A DNA stretch of 64,000 nucleotides from Arthrobacter alpinus (GCF_001445575.1 NZ_CP013200.1:806001-870000); one strand, 5' to 3'; positions 36,333 through 46,767 are shown, counted from the stretch's first letter. Translations and numbers: made by a program. Notes: a model not told the origin generated them from the sequence alone.

Positions 36333-36584
36333 CATCTGGGCCCCTTCTCGCTCACTGAAAATGCGGCGGGGATGGATCAATGTCAGAGTTGAGCGAGATT
36401 CACCTCATTTTCGTCAGGGGACCGGTGTCGACTCCCGGGTGCTGATGAAGAACCACCGCTACGACGGCGGTGATTGCTGGGGTTCTGACACGGGCAGTAC
36501 TCCCCATCGCGAAGATTAATGGGGAGCATTAGGCTCACACTAGGCGCTGCCTGTCCGGGCTGCGCAGATGGATGGAGCCCTCAT

Positions 36585-37538
36585 ATGTCAGTGCAGCCGC
36601 CGTGGCCAGGTCGCCCCGGGTCCGACTCGGAATCAGCCCCCGGTCAAGGGCAACAGCCGGCGCATAATGGCTGGGCCCAGCCGGGGCAGCAACAGCAACA
36701 GGGGCAAGAGCAGCCGTACGGCCAGCAGCCCGGTCAATACGCTCCGCATCAACCACCTGTGGGTCCCTATGGGCAACCGCAATATGGGCAGCCGCCATAC
36801 GGTCAACAGTCGCCAGCGGATCCGTACGGTTCGCAGCAATACAATGGCCAGCCGTACTACAACATCCCCGGCGGAATGCCCCCGGCCCCACAAAAGAAGA
36901 GTGCACTGCCGTGGATCCTAGCCGGCGGCGGAGTAGTGGTACTGGCGGTCGTGGTGACGGTTGTAGTGCTGCTTTCCGGACTAATTGCGGGCGGAAATAA
37001 GGCGAATATGGTGGATGCGCCCACCACATCTGCCTCCTTCCAATACCCGGAAGGCTGGGTCCGAACCGCTGAGAACGCCACCATTATTAACGAAGACGGC
37101 AGCCGGCCTGCTGAACGCTTCAGTGCCGCGAATAATAGCGATCCAGCGTCTTCCATGATGGTGTACGAGGCTGGAGATAGGCCAACAGGTGACGTCACCA
37201 CGGAGAAGATCCATGCAGCGATCGATCAGGGTCTGGCCGCTCAGCTTGCTGCCACTCAAGAGGATCTGGTGTATTTCCGCAGCACATCAGCTTTCGGGTG
37301 CCTACAGGATTTTGCATACACCAGCCAACCCGTCATTGTTGAGCGAGATGGCCTGTATGGCTATAGCTATGGCTACACCTGTTCTAGTTACAAAGGCAAC
37401 ATCACGGGGGAATATCTCGTTGCCTACGACACATCGGGGGTGTCGCACAGAATGACGGTGGAAGCCGTAAATGCCGAATGGGCCAGCAATGAAGCCACCC
37501 TGACGTCCATCGTTGATTCATTGAAACCGGCACTCTAG
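36585..37538 (+). CDS. Single-pass membrane protein with Gln/Pro/Tyr-rich cytosolic arm
   Basis: 317 residues. The N-terminal ~105 residues are low-complexity (PYGQQPGQYAPHQPP-like repeats). One helix follows (LPWILAGGGVVVLAVVVTVVVLLSGL), then an extracellular domain of ~180 residues with a PsbP-like feel (FQYPEGWVRTAENATII; ...LTSIVDSLKPAL), two Cys possibly in a disulphide (FGCLQDF and YTCSSYK). Topology is N-in. The ATG at 36585 has GGAG upstream. Such proteins are common in actinobacteria without known function. Confidence 0.75.
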   Translation: MSVQPPWPGRPGSDSESAPGQGQQPAHNGWAQPGQQQQQGQEQPYGQQPGQYAPHQPPVGPYGQPQYGQPPYGQQSPADPYGSQQYNGQPYYNIPGGMPPAPQKKSALPWILAGGGVVVLAVVVTVVVLLSGLIAGGNKANMVDAPTTSASFQYPEGWVRTAENATIINEDGSRPAERFSAANNSDPASSMMVYEAGDRPTGDVTTEKIHAAIDQGLAAQLAATQEDLVYFRSTSAFGCLQDFAYTSQPVIVERDGLYGYSYGYTCSSYKGNITGEYLVAYDTSGVSHRMTVEAVNAEWASNEATLTSIVDSLKPAL

Positions 37539-37558
37539 AGGCAACAGCCTGACGCGCC

Positions 37559-37597
37559 AAAGGGTGCCTCGCCATGGTTTGGCGCGGCACCCTTTTT
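37559..37597. terminator. Terminator between convergent genes
   Basis: AAAGGGTGCC/GGCACCCTTT arms with a T5 tail on the plus side, after the membrane protein gene and before the convergent HAD gene. Confidence 0.85.
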
Positions 37598-37626
37598 GAG
37601 TGTCTAAAAGTCAGGATCCCTCGACG

Positions 37627-38421
37627 CTAGATGTGTGGAATCAGATCTGCCACCGAATTCATCACCTGGTCGGGGCGGAAAGGGTAGGCCTCGATGTCCT
37701 CGGGCTGTGTGATCCCGGTGAACACCAACACCGTGTGCAAGCCTGCCTCCATGCCCGCAATGATGTCGGTATCCATACGGTCGCCGATCATGGCAGTGGT
37801 TTCCGAATGGGCCTCGATCCGGTTCATAGCTGATCTGAACATCATGGGATTGGGCTTGCCCACAATATAGGGTTCGCGCCCGGTGGCCTTGGTGATCAGC
37901 GCCGCGATGGCGCCGGTGGCTGGCAACGGACCTTCGGCGGAAGGGCCTGTGGCGTCAGGGTTCGTGGCAATAAAACGGGCGCCGGCACCAATGAGCCGGA
38001 TGGCTTTGGTGATGGCTTCGAAGGAGTAGGTGCGGGTTTCGCCCAGCACTACGTAGTCGGGCAACTGATCGGTGAGAATGAAGCCTGCCTCGTGCAACGC
38101 CGTCGTCAATCCGGCCTCACCAATGACATAGGCGCGCCCGTGCGGCATTTGGGACTTCAGGAACTGGGCGGTTGCCAAGGCCGATGTCCAGAGGTTCTCC
38201 TCAGGGACATCCAGGCCAGACTGCTTGAGTCGGGCGGCGAGGTCGCGGGGTGTGTAGATGGAGTTGTTGGTCAGAACCAGGAAGCGCTTTGAGGTGTCTA
38301 CCCAGCGTTGGATCAGTTCGGCCGCGCCGGGCACAGCCTTGTTTTCATGGACGAGCACGCCGTCCATGTCCGTGAGCCAGCATTCGATGTCAGCGGGTTG
38401 ACGTTGTTGCACAGTGGTCAT
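37627..38421 (-). CDS. HAD-superfamily IIA phosphatase (NagD-like)
   Basis: 264 residues. Motif I DMDGVL with nucleophile Asp near residue 18, motif II LTNNS, the C2A cap domain (~80-170) and motif III/IV GKPNPMMF ... GDRMDTDIIAGMEAG. Cytosolic phosphatase of the NagD/4-nitrophenylphosphatase group acting on small phosphorylated metabolites such as UMP or sugar phosphates; substrate unknown. Transcribed alone, start ATG 38421 with AGGAGGAAT upstream. Confidence 0.88.
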   Translation of the reverse strand: MTTVQQRQPADIECWLTDMDGVLVHENKAVPGAAELIQRWVDTSKRFLVLTNNSIYTPRDLAARLKQSGLDVPEENLWTSALATAQFLKSQMPHGRAYVIGEAGLTTALHEAGFILTDQLPDYVVLGETRTYSFEAITKAIRLIGAGARFIATNPDATGPSAEGPLPATGAIAALITKATGREPYIVGKPNPMMFRSAMNRIEAHSETTAMIGDRMDTDIIAGMEAGLHTVLVFTGITQPEDIEAYPFRPDQVMNSVADLIPHI

Positions 38422-38518
38422 GATTCCTCCTGAAAGTGGCCGGATGCTTTGCCCTAAGTCTTGCAGATTCGCGCAAGCAGCGGGAATGGAGCTTAGTCAC
38501 ACCGGCTAAAGTAAAGCG

Positions 38519-39223
38519 GTGAGCAATTCCAGTCAGATCCCTTCCCCTGCCGATTCCACCGCCCCGGAAGGTGCCGCGCCCGTTGAGGCGAGCGAATATT
38601 TAGAGCCCCACCATGAAGTAGGTGTTGGCCCGTGGGAGGGCGAGTTGCCCGAGGGTGATCACTGGGACCCCGAATTGCTGGCCAACGGCGATCGCCGCAA
38701 CGTTCTGGACGAGTACCGGTACTGGTCCATGGACGCGATCGTGGCAGAGCTGGACACGCGCCGCCACGACTTCCACGTCGCCATTGAAAACTGGCAGCAT
38801 GACATGAACATTGGCACGGTGGTGCGCACCGCCAATGCATTCCTGGCTAAGGAAGTGCACATTATTGGACGACGGCGGTGGAACAAGCGCGGCGCCATGG
38901 TCACCGACCGCTACCAGCATGTCCGCCACCACCCCACCGTTGAGGACTTTGTAACGTGGGCGAAGGGCGAGGGCCTGACCATCATCGGCATCGATATTTT
39001 CCCGGACTCCGAGCAGCTGGAAACGTACGAATTGCCCCGCAACTGTGTTTTCGTGTTTGGCCAGGAAGGCCCGGGGCTCAGCGACGAAGTACACGCCGCC
39101 GCGGAAACCACCCTGTCAATTGAACAGTTTGGTTCAACGCGATCCATTAACGCCGCCTCAGCCGCCGGTATCGCCATGCATGCCTGGATCCGCCGGCACG
39201 TCTTCAACCAGAGCGTCTCGTAG
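38519..39223 (+). CDS. SpoU-family RNA 2'-O-methyltransferase
   Basis: 234 residues. An acidic N-terminal extension (~70 residues) precedes the SPOUT domain: motif 1 NIGTVVRTANAF, motif 2 VFVFGQEGPGLSDEV, motif 3 SIEQFGSTRSINAASAAGIAMHAW. It would methylate a ribose in tRNA or rRNA with SAM; the exact site is unknown (TrmH-like). GTG start with TAAAGT 6 nt upstream and no Shine-Dalgarno sequence, so probably leaderless. Confidence 0.9.
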   Translation: MSNSSQIPSPADSTAPEGAAPVEASEYLEPHHEVGVGPWEGELPEGDHWDPELLANGDRRNVLDEYRYWSMDAIVAELDTRRHDFHVAIENWQHDMNIGTVVRTANAFLAKEVHIIGRRRWNKRGAMVTDRYQHVRHHPTVEDFVTWAKGEGLTIIGIDIFPDSEQLETYELPRNCVFVFGQEGPGLSDEVHAAAETTLSIEQFGSTRSINAASAAGIAMHAWIRRHVFNQSVS

Positions 39224-39296
39224 CGCGGCTGCCCCAACCTGCAACGGCAGCCACGGATGACGGCGTGAACTAGCTGAACTGCTTTTTGCCACCCGG

Positions 39297-39355
39297 CGCG
39301 TACGCCCCGCCTTCTGCTTATGTCCCTACATGCGCAGAAGGTGGGGACGTACGCG
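39297..39355. terminator. Long imperfect hairpin after the SpoU gene
   Basis: Arms 39297-39317 and 39334-39355 pair over about 20 bp with one mismatch and one bulge; no T run. It lies in the 301-bp gap before fba, which must also hold the fba promoter; I cannot place the latter reliably. Confidence 0.6.
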
Positions 39356-39524
39356 GTGGATCGAGGAGGTCTGGGCGGCCGCCGTCGTGCTTAAAAAGTC
39401 CACAGACTGAACGTTGACTTCATCTTGTTCGTCCCGGTGGACGTACTCGCTAAGATGGAGGAAGCCATGCGGGACTGACTTGTTGTCAGCCCCTTTTGTA
39501 CCGTTCAGCCCAGAGGAGCTCTTC

Positions 39525-40547
39525 ATGCCCATCGCAACACCGGACAAATATGCCGAAATGATCGACCGCGCCAAGGCTGGCGGATTCGCCTACCCCGCGG
39601 TCAACGTGACATCCTCACAGACCCTGAACGCAACCCTGCAGGGCTTCGCCGACGCTGGAACCGACGGCATTATCCAGGTTTCCACCGGTGGCGGCGCCTA
39701 CTGGTCCGGCGCTGGCGTCAAGGACATGGTTGCCGGTTCATTGGGCTTCGCAGCTTTCGCTCGCGAAGTTGCCAAGAACTACCCCATCAACGTTGCCCTG
39801 CACACGGATCACTGCCCGAAGGACAAGCTGGACGGCTTTGTACTGCCGTTGCTGGCGGCTTCCGAGGCTGAGGTCAAGGCTGGCCGCGACCCGATCTTCA
39901 ACTCCCACATGTGGGACGGCTCCGCCGAAACCCTCGAGGAAAACCTGCGCATCGGCCGCGAATTGCTGGCACGCACGCACGCAGCAAAGATGATCCTCGA
40001 AGTTGAAATTGGCGCTGTTGGCGGCGAAGAAGATGGCGTCGAGAACGCCATCAACGACAAGCTGTACTCCACCATCGAAGACGGCCTGGCCACTGTTGAA
40101 GCCCTTGGCTCCGGCGAGCACGGCCGCTACATCACGGCACTGACCTTCGGTAACGTGCACGGCGTCTACAAGGCCGGCAACGTCAAGCTGCGCCCGGAAA
40201 TCCTGAAGGAAATCCAGGCCGCTGTTGGCGTCAAGATCGGTAAGGAAAACCCGTTTGACTTGGTCTTCCACGGCGGATCCGGCTCCTCGAACCAGGAAAT
40301 TGCCGACGCTGTTTCCTTCGGTGTCATCAAGATGAACATCGACACAGACACCCAGTACGCCTACACGCGTCCGGTTGTTGACCACATGTTCTCCAACTAC
40401 TCCGGCGTCCTGAAGGTTGACGGCGAAGTGGGCAACAAGAAGCTCTATGATCCCCGCGTCTGGGGCGCCTCGGCCGAAAAGGGCCTGGCTGCACGCGTTG
40501 TTGAAGCTGCCTCGCAGCTCGGCTCCGCTGGCAAGACGTTCAAGTAA
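39525..40547 (+). CDS. fba: Fructose-bisphosphate aldolase, class II
   Basis: 340 residues. Zinc and catalytic residues appear in ALHTDHCPKDK (D95/H96), in LEVEIGAVGGEEDG, in NVHGVYKAGN and in the phosphate loop HGGSGSS with NIDTDTQYAYT. Cleaves fructose-1,6-bisphosphate in glycolysis and works in reverse in gluconeogenesis. ATG at 39525 has AGAGGAG 7 nt upstream. Followed after 1 bp by the DUF3151 gene. Confidence 0.96.
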   Translation: MPIATPDKYAEMIDRAKAGGFAYPAVNVTSSQTLNATLQGFADAGTDGIIQVSTGGGAYWSGAGVKDMVAGSLGFAAFAREVAKNYPINVALHTDHCPKDKLDGFVLPLLAASEAEVKAGRDPIFNSHMWDGSAETLEENLRIGRELLARTHAAKMILEVEIGAVGGEEDGVENAINDKLYSTIEDGLATVEALGSGEHGRYITALTFGNVHGVYKAGNVKLRPEILKEIQAAVGVKIGKENPFDLVFHGGSGSSNQEIADAVSFGVIKMNIDTDTQYAYTRPVVDHMFSNYSGVLKVDGEVGNKKLYDPRVWGASAEKGLAARVVEAASQLGSAGKTFK

Positions 40548-40548
40548 C

Positions 40549-40974
40549 ATGAGCGATGATTTCCGCAAGAACCTCCTCGGCCCGGAGCCCACACTGCTCC
40601 CGGCCGAGGTGGATGTTCAGGCTCGCTTGGACGCTGGGGATGAAGCAGTAGATTTGGCTGCTTCGCACCCCACGTCATCGCTTTTGTGGGCCATTTTGGC
40701 TGACGAAGCGTACGCCGAAGGCCGCACCATCGAGTCCTACGCCTACGCACGCACCGGTTACCACCGTGGCTTGGATTCGCTCCGCCGCAACGGCTGGCGC
40801 GGAACCGGTCCGGTCCCGTTCGAGCATGAGGGCAACCGCGGATTCCTGCGCGCACTCTATGCTCTGGGCCGTGCCGCCGGCGCCATTGGCGAGTCCGATG
40901 AAGCTGCTCGCATCACCACGTTCCTGAACGACTCCGATCCGTTGGCTACCGCCGCGATCGAGGCCGCTCTTTAG
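40549..40974 (+). CDS. DUF3151 family protein
   Basis: 141 residues, all-helical and cytosolic by appearance (LLGPEPTLLP; WAILADEAYAEGRTIESYAYARTGYHRGLDSLRRNGW). The family is actinobacterial, of unknown function, and commonly follows fba; here only one base separates the aldolase stop and this ATG, so it is certainly co-transcribed. A role linked to the aldolase is possible but unproven. Confidence 0.9.
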   Translation: MSDDFRKNLLGPEPTLLPAEVDVQARLDAGDEAVDLAASHPTSSLLWAILADEAYAEGRTIESYAYARTGYHRGLDSLRRNGWRGTGPVPFEHEGNRGFLRALYALGRAAGAIGESDEAARITTFLNDSDPLATAAIEAAL

Positions 40975-41045
40975 TCCCCACATTCCAGCCGCTCCCCCTG
41001 CTCGCAAGCTTGCAGCGGGTCCCTCGAGGCTGTGGGTCCAACTAG

Positions 41046-41111
41046 AAATGCCGCCGCTCCTGCATAATGCCACCCTTAGAACGGTGGCATTATGCAGGAG
41101 CGGCGGCATTT
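41046..41111. terminator. Very long perfect palindrome after the fba operon
   Basis: Two perfect 29-bp arms (41046-41074 and 41083-41111) with an 8-nt loop CTTAGAAC, ending in TTTT and preceded by AGAAA. A terminator for the fba-DUF3151 operon, but far longer than termination needs. Confidence 0.75.
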
Positions 41112-41249
41112 TGCGTGGACCGCGGGCTTCGTCCATCAATGCTTCTGCGGATGTTGCGGCGGGGAGAAGATTATTCACGGGACAACCTTTCACCGCCAGG
41201 ATCACGAGAAAAGTGGAGATTCTCAGGAGATATTACTACACTTAATTCC

Positions 41250-41975
41250 GTGGAAAATATGAGCGTCACAGAACTGCCTCTTGGTCCCAAGCCGGGCCGA
41301 GCTGAACCCGTAGCGTCCATTTCCAAGGCTCGTGCCGCGGTGCTCGAACGGCTGCGCCAGTTGGACGGGACGTTGAGCGTTGAACAGTTGGCAACACAGA
41401 CCGGCCAGCATGCAAATACCGTCAGGGAACATCTGGAGGCACTGACGGGGGATGGCCATGCCACCAAAACAGCTGCGCCCAAGGAAGGCCGGGGCAGGCC
41501 TGCATGGTTGTACCAGGCCACTGCCACGCCAGCCGGTCCTGTTGGCTACCTCGCCCTTGCTGCGGCCCTAGCTCAGCATCTTGCTGCCACCAGTGCCAAC
41601 CCGGCCGCCGCAGGTGAGAGTGCCGGACGAAGCTGGGCAGGGGCCTTGCCTGGTGCTTCGCGTCTCGGGGCGGTTGCAGCAGCAGAAGTTTCCAGCAAGG
41701 CCGGTGGCAAGGTTGCGCGCCAGCGCGTGGCAACGGTGCTTGGCCAAGCCGGTTTCGGGGTTCGAGGAAATCGTGACGCAACCGAGTTGACGCTCACCAC
41801 CTGCCCCATTGTGGAGGCGGCCAGGGAAAACCCTGAAGTGGTCTGTGCCGTCCACCTGGGCTTGGCGAAGGAACTGCTTTCGGCAAGCGGACTGCCGGAA
41901 CAGGACGTGCGGCTTCTTCCCTTTGCCGGGCCTGGATTCTGTACGCTGCACCTACCCGGCAGCGTCACCCCATGA
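41250..41975 (+). CDS. Winged-HTH regulator with C-terminal Cys-rich ligand domain
   Basis: 241 residues. A winged helix at about 20-80 (VLERLRQLDGTLSVEQLATQ, TGQHANTVREHLEALTGDGH, KEGRGRPAWLYQ) as in ArsR/DeoR-like and SufR-like regulators. The C-terminal domain has C-x13-C-A-V-H and a later FCTLHL, possible ligands for a metal or Fe-S cluster. TACACT ends 7 nt before the GTG at 41250, so I take that as a leaderless start; the ATG at 41259 is an alternative. No clear target adjoins it. Regulated signal unknown. Confidence 0.75.
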   Translation: MENMSVTELPLGPKPGRAEPVASISKARAAVLERLRQLDGTLSVEQLATQTGQHANTVREHLEALTGDGHATKTAAPKEGRGRPAWLYQATATPAGPVGYLALAAALAQHLAATSANPAAAGESAGRSWAGALPGASRLGAVAAAEVSSKAGGKVARQRVATVLGQAGFGVRGNRDATELTLTTCPIVEAARENPEVVCAVHLGLAKELLSASGLPEQDVRLLPFAGPGFCTLHLPGSVTP

Positions 41976-42157
41976 CAGGGTGACGCCTCGACTGAGAAAG
42001 CTACAGAAACCCAAATCCCCACTTCTACGTAAGCCCGCCTACTTATTGCGGCTAACTCCTGCCGGATCTAGCGTGTTCTCGAATTGCTGCACAACGTCAT
42101 GTTTTGCCTACTGACGCGCCGAACCGTCAACCATCTGCTTAATTCGAACATGAGGGA

Positions 42158-42961
42158 TCAGTCCCAGATGTTGTCTCCGCGCAGCGTTGCGTCAACGCCA
42201 CCATCGATGTAGATGGTCTGACCGGTGGTGTGCGTGTTTTCCTCGCTGGTCAACCAGGCCAGCAGCTTGGCTAGCACGATGGATTCCGAGTGGTAGTTCA
42301 ACGGCATAGGCATGCTGTCATCAACCATCTTCCGGCCCTCTTCGGTAGCGAGCAGCTGCTCGGTCATCGGGGAAATGACGGTGCCCGGAGCAATGGCGTT
42401 GAGGGGGATGTGTGCCCCGGCCCAGCGGGCGGTGATGGATTCGCGGCGGATCCAGCGGCTCAGGGCACGCTTGCTGGAGGGGTAATTCAGGTAACCCGTG
42501 CGAGGCCCCTCGGCGGCCAAAGCGGCGCCGATTTCCAAGGCTTTGGCTTCATCGCCGGCCAGCATGGCGTCAACCAGTTCAGCTGAAGGGGTTTGCAGCG
42601 TTGCCGCGGAACTGACGACGGCGGCACGTGGCGCCGGGCTCTTGGCCAGTGTGGGTGCCAGGTGATTCAGGAACTCGGTGACGCCGAAGTAGTTAACGCT
42701 GACGGTCAGCGGGATGGGTGCGGCGATGCCTGCGCAGGCGATGACGGCGTCGATCTTTCCGTCGGCCAATTCAATGGCCCGGTCAGCGGCGGTTTTGCGC
42801 CCGGCGGTGGTGCTGAGGTCCGCTTCGATCTCGGCACCCTTCAAATCAACGCCAATGACGATCTCGCCACGTTCGCGCAGAAGAGCTGCGGAAGAGGCGC
42901 CAATTCCGGATCCTGCACCGGTAATAACGTAGGTGCGGGGAGCGTTGGTGCTGCTAGTCAT
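42158..42961 (-). CDS. Short-chain dehydrogenase/reductase
   Basis: 267 residues, classical SDR. Cofactor motif TGAGSGIG (residues 14-21), VDLKG after the second strand (suggesting NAD), catalytic S117/S118, Y160 and K164 (YPSSK). The inserted helical segment at 120-150 is like that of 3-alpha-hydroxysteroid or coniferyl-alcohol dehydrogenases. Second gene after a MarR regulator (35-bp gap), so probably repressed by it until an aromatic or lipophilic compound appears; substrate not known. Confidence 0.9.
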   Translation of the reverse strand: MTSSTNAPRTYVITGAGSGIGASSAALLRERGEIVIGVDLKGAEIEADLSTTAGRKTAADRAIELADGKIDAVIACAGIAAPIPLTVSVNYFGVTEFLNHLAPTLAKSPAPRAAVVSSAATLQTPSAELVDAMLAGDEAKALEIGAALAAEGPRTGYLNYPSSKRALSRWIRRESITARWAGAHIPLNAIAPGTVISPMTEQLLATEEGRKMVDDSMPMPLNYHSESIVLAKLLAWLTSEENTHTTGQTIYIDGGVDATLRGDNIWD

Positions 42962-42996
42962 GTCAGATGTCCTTGGTAAACGGTTTGGATGAAAAC

Positions 42997-43488
42997 TTAG
43001 GCTTTGTTGCCCAGTCGATTGGACAACATGATGGTGGAGGACTCGAATCTCGCAAGAAGACGCGTGAATTCTGCCCGGTCCTTCTCTGGCCAGCCATTGA
43101 GAAGATCGCCCACTACGCCGTTGCCAGCGAGGACCAACTTCGCTGCAGTCTGGTGCCCGGATGCGGTCAGCTGCACCCGCTGCGCCCTGGCATCGCTGGG
43201 GTCCGAGACCCTCTCCACGAGGCCGGCCTTGGAAAGTCGGGCGGTAATCTTACTGATATTGGAGGCTCCAGTCACCATCTTGGTGGCGATATGGGAAGGC
43301 CGCAGCGGACCATCATGGGACAGGATGGTCACCATGGTGATGGCGCCCGGGTCAAGGTCCACTCCTTCACGGGCGGCCACTGCCGTGAGAAATTCCGGTG
43401 CCGTCCATTCGGCCAGCACGCGGGTGAGCGAGGCGATGAGCGCTGCGCCATCCGAAGCGGATGCCGTGCTCGAGTCGTTGGAAAGCAC
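42997..43488 (-). CDS. MarR-family transcriptional regulator
   Basis: 163 residues; winged helix around 55-115 (IATKMVTGASNISKITARLSKAGLVERVSDPSDARAQRVQL in parts: TGASNISKITARLS recognition helix, SDPSDARAQRV wing). GTG start behind AAGGAG. Upstream of and co-directional with the SDR gene, a regulator-target pair. Confidence 0.88.
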   Translation of the reverse strand: MLSNDSSTASASDGAALIASLTRVLAEWTAPEFLTAVAAREGVDLDPGAITMVTILSHDGPLRPSHIATKMVTGASNISKITARLSKAGLVERVSDPSDARAQRVQLTASGHQTAAKLVLAGNGVVGDLLNGWPEKDRAEFTRLLARFESSTIMLSNRLGNKA

Positions 43489-43895
43489 CTTTTCTCCTTG
43501 AGTCCGATGGTGAATTTAATGTCTTGAGGACAGTATATCCTTTTTGGCCTCCGATAGACAGCAATAAAGCTAAATTATTTCCCCGTAGACCCCGTAGACC
43601 CCGTGGACATCTGGGCACGGCAGGGGACTATGCCGACGCTTGGCGAGAGGTGCAGCGCAAGGAGGGAACGCCGTCGTGCGTTCAAGACGCGCGCCACAAG
43701 GGGCAAATGTGCGTGCGCTGGAGCATTCCGGTAAACTCAACTGGTAAGACCCCCTTGATCACTCGCAGACTGCAGCGACGCTGGAGAAGGCAAGTGGTTT
43801 CCAAGGGGCATTTTCGTGTCCGGACGGTGTACGGCGGAACAACCGCTGAATGATGCAGCGCCCGGCTCAACTTTTTGAGCAAGGGGGAGGATCCC
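43489..43895. promoter_or_regulatory. Intergenic region between marR-like gene and purA
   Basis: About 400 bp between divergent genes. It holds TGTC-TTGAG-GACA (43520-43532), a palindrome suited to the MarR protein; three tandem copies of ACCCCGT(A/G)G around 43580-43608; and a small GCTCAA/TTGAGC hairpin just before the purA ribosome-binding site. No convincing gene, and no recognised riboswitch. Confidence 0.45.
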
Positions 43896-45188
<1,293 letters not shown>

Positions 45189-45210
45189 CTCACCGTTCCA
45201 CAGTATTAGG

Positions 45211-45257
45211 GAAGGGCGACGACGGAACCAAAGTTCCGTACGTCGTCCTTCTTTTTT
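45211..45257 (+). terminator. Terminator after purA
   Basis: Hairpin with inner GGAAC-CAAA-GTTCC and outer GAAGG..CGACGAC/CGTCGTCCTTC pairing, followed by TTTTTT. Confidence 0.9.
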
Positions 45258-45344
45258 GTGGGGGTTGGCTGGGTGCGGGCGGCACAGCAAGTGCGGGACG
45301 GGCTAGTCTGGTTCCACAGAGAACCGAGCGGAAGGACCATTGCC

Positions 45345-46151
45345 ATGAAGGTTAGCGTTGGACAATTCAACCCAGGCGGAGATGTGGTCGAGAATCTAGC
45401 CACCATGCGCAGACTTGCTGTGACTGCCGCCCAAGAAGACAGCAAACTGGTGGTCTTCCCCGAAGAAGCCATGTTCTCCGTGGGGCGCATCGAGGGAGAT
45501 TTCGCCGCAGCGGTGGACGCGAACTGGACCACCTTTGTGCAAGGGCTGTCCATGATTGCCTCCGAGGTGGGGATCGCCGTCATTGCAGGCGGCTATGAAG
45601 CCAGTGGTGAGGCCCGCCCCTACAACACCGTGGTAGCCCTCGGCGATGACGGTGAAATCCTCGGAACCTACCGGAAATTGCACCTTTACGATGCCTTCTC
45701 GTACCAGGAATCGACCCGTATCAAGCCCAGCGACCGCGGCATCACCCTCGTGGAAATTGGCGGCTTCAAGGTAGGCATCATGACCTGCTACGACATTCGC
45801 TTCCCGGAACTGGCGAGGGCTTTGGCGTTGGCTGGGGCGGACATGATCTGTGTTTCTGCGGCCTGGTTCAAGGGTGAACACAAGATTGACCATTGGGAGA
45901 CGCTACTTAAGGCGCGGGCCATTGAAAATACCTGTTGGGTGGCGGCTGCGGGAACCTCCAGCGAGCATTGCATTGGACATTCAGCCATCCTTGACCCCAT
46001 GGGCATCGCCCTTGACTTCCTGAATGACGAGGCTGAAGGTGTGGCCACCACCGACGTCACGCATCGGCGCATTGAAGAAGTCCGGGAGTTCCTGCCGGTG
46101 CTGCGCAACAGGCGCTTTGAAAGCAGTTCAGCGGTAGTTCCTGCAGCTTAG
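45345..46151 (+). CDS. Carbon-nitrogen hydrolase (nitrilase superfamily amidase)
   Basis: 268 residues with the complete catalytic triad E40 (FPEEAMF), K111 (YRKLHLYDAF) and C148 (MTCYDIRFPEL). Closest to the omega-amidase/Nit and NLP branch rather than true nitrilases. Hydrolyses a small amide, for example a deaminated glutathione or 2-oxoacid amide; the exact one is inference. ATG at 45345 after GGAAGGA. Confidence 0.9.
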   Translation: MKVSVGQFNPGGDVVENLATMRRLAVTAAQEDSKLVVFPEEAMFSVGRIEGDFAAAVDANWTTFVQGLSMIASEVGIAVIAGGYEASGEARPYNTVVALGDDGEILGTYRKLHLYDAFSYQESTRIKPSDRGITLVEIGGFKVGIMTCYDIRFPELARALALAGADMICVSAAWFKGEHKIDHWETLLKARAIENTCWVAAAGTSSEHCIGHSAILDPMGIALDFLNDEAEGVATTDVTHRRIEEVREFLPVLRNRRFESSSAVVPAA

Positions 46152-46221
46152 AAAGTTCCCGTTGACGGGGCAACTGGCTGTGGTTAGTGTCATGACTATG
46201 GACCTACGGCAGGAGGACATC

Positions 46222-46740
46222 ATGAACGACACCAGGATTTGGTCCGTGTTGCAGGGCATGTACCCAGTTGCCCTGGAGGACGTGCCATTAGACGGTCAAT
46301 GGCTTAAACCGCCCTTTGCCGACGATTCCAGCGGCCGGGCCATTGTTTGTAATGACGGGGATTTCCAATTTGTTGTGGTGGACCGGAAATCCGGTGCAGT
46401 GCTGTTCGTTTGTGAAGACGAAGAAACCCTCATGGCCTCATCGCTGGAGACCCTGCCCGCCATTGTTGCGGCGTGGGGAGCCATTGACCGCGACACTGTT
46501 GGGCCCGAAGACGACGATGACTTCTCCGCTGTCGCCAAGAGCTTTGAAACGTTGCTTTTGGAAATTGATCCGGCTGCAGCCGGTGCCAATGAATTTTGGC
46601 ACCGCTACACCGAGGAACTGACCAGCCAGGACTACGTGGACTTCGACGATGATGACGACGCCGAGGAAGAGGACGAGCAGGAGCCCGACTCCGGAGACAA
46701 CGATCGGCCCAGCGCCGCCGATTCATTCGTAGACGCCTGA
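46222..46740 (+). CDS. Acidic protein with SUKH-like core
   Basis: 172 residues; AGGAGG 6 nt before the ATG. The body (1-95) contains FQFVVVDRKSGAVLFVCEDEETLMASSLETLPAIV, a strand-turn-strand-SSLE pattern that recalls SUKH/SMI1-type folds. The C-terminal third is extremely acidic (DFDDDDDAEEEDEQEPDS) and likely disordered. No toxin gene adjoins it, so an immunity role is only a guess. 70 bp after the amidase gene, same strand. Confidence 0.65.
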   Translation: MNDTRIWSVLQGMYPVALEDVPLDGQWLKPPFADDSSGRAIVCNDGDFQFVVVDRKSGAVLFVCEDEETLMASSLETLPAIVAAWGAIDRDTVGPEDDDDFSAVAKSFETLLLEIDPAAAGANEFWHRYTEELTSQDYVDFDDDDDAEEEDEQEPDSGDNDRPSAADSFVDA

Positions 46741-46767
46741 GCAATTCTTGTCTGTAGCGCCGGGTTG

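Noticed and set aside
41962..41986. Terminator after the HTH regulator
   Set aside because: GCGTCACCC/GGGTGACGC forms a good 9-bp stem, but it overlaps the stop codon and has no T run; not enough to call.
43461..43853. 130-codon plus-strand frame before purA
   Set aside because: Overlaps the MarR gene in antisense, Arg/Pro/Trp-rich random-like sequence, no ribosome-binding site.
46222..46740. Toxin-antitoxin or toxin-immunity module
   Set aside because: No toxin-like partner gene on either side.
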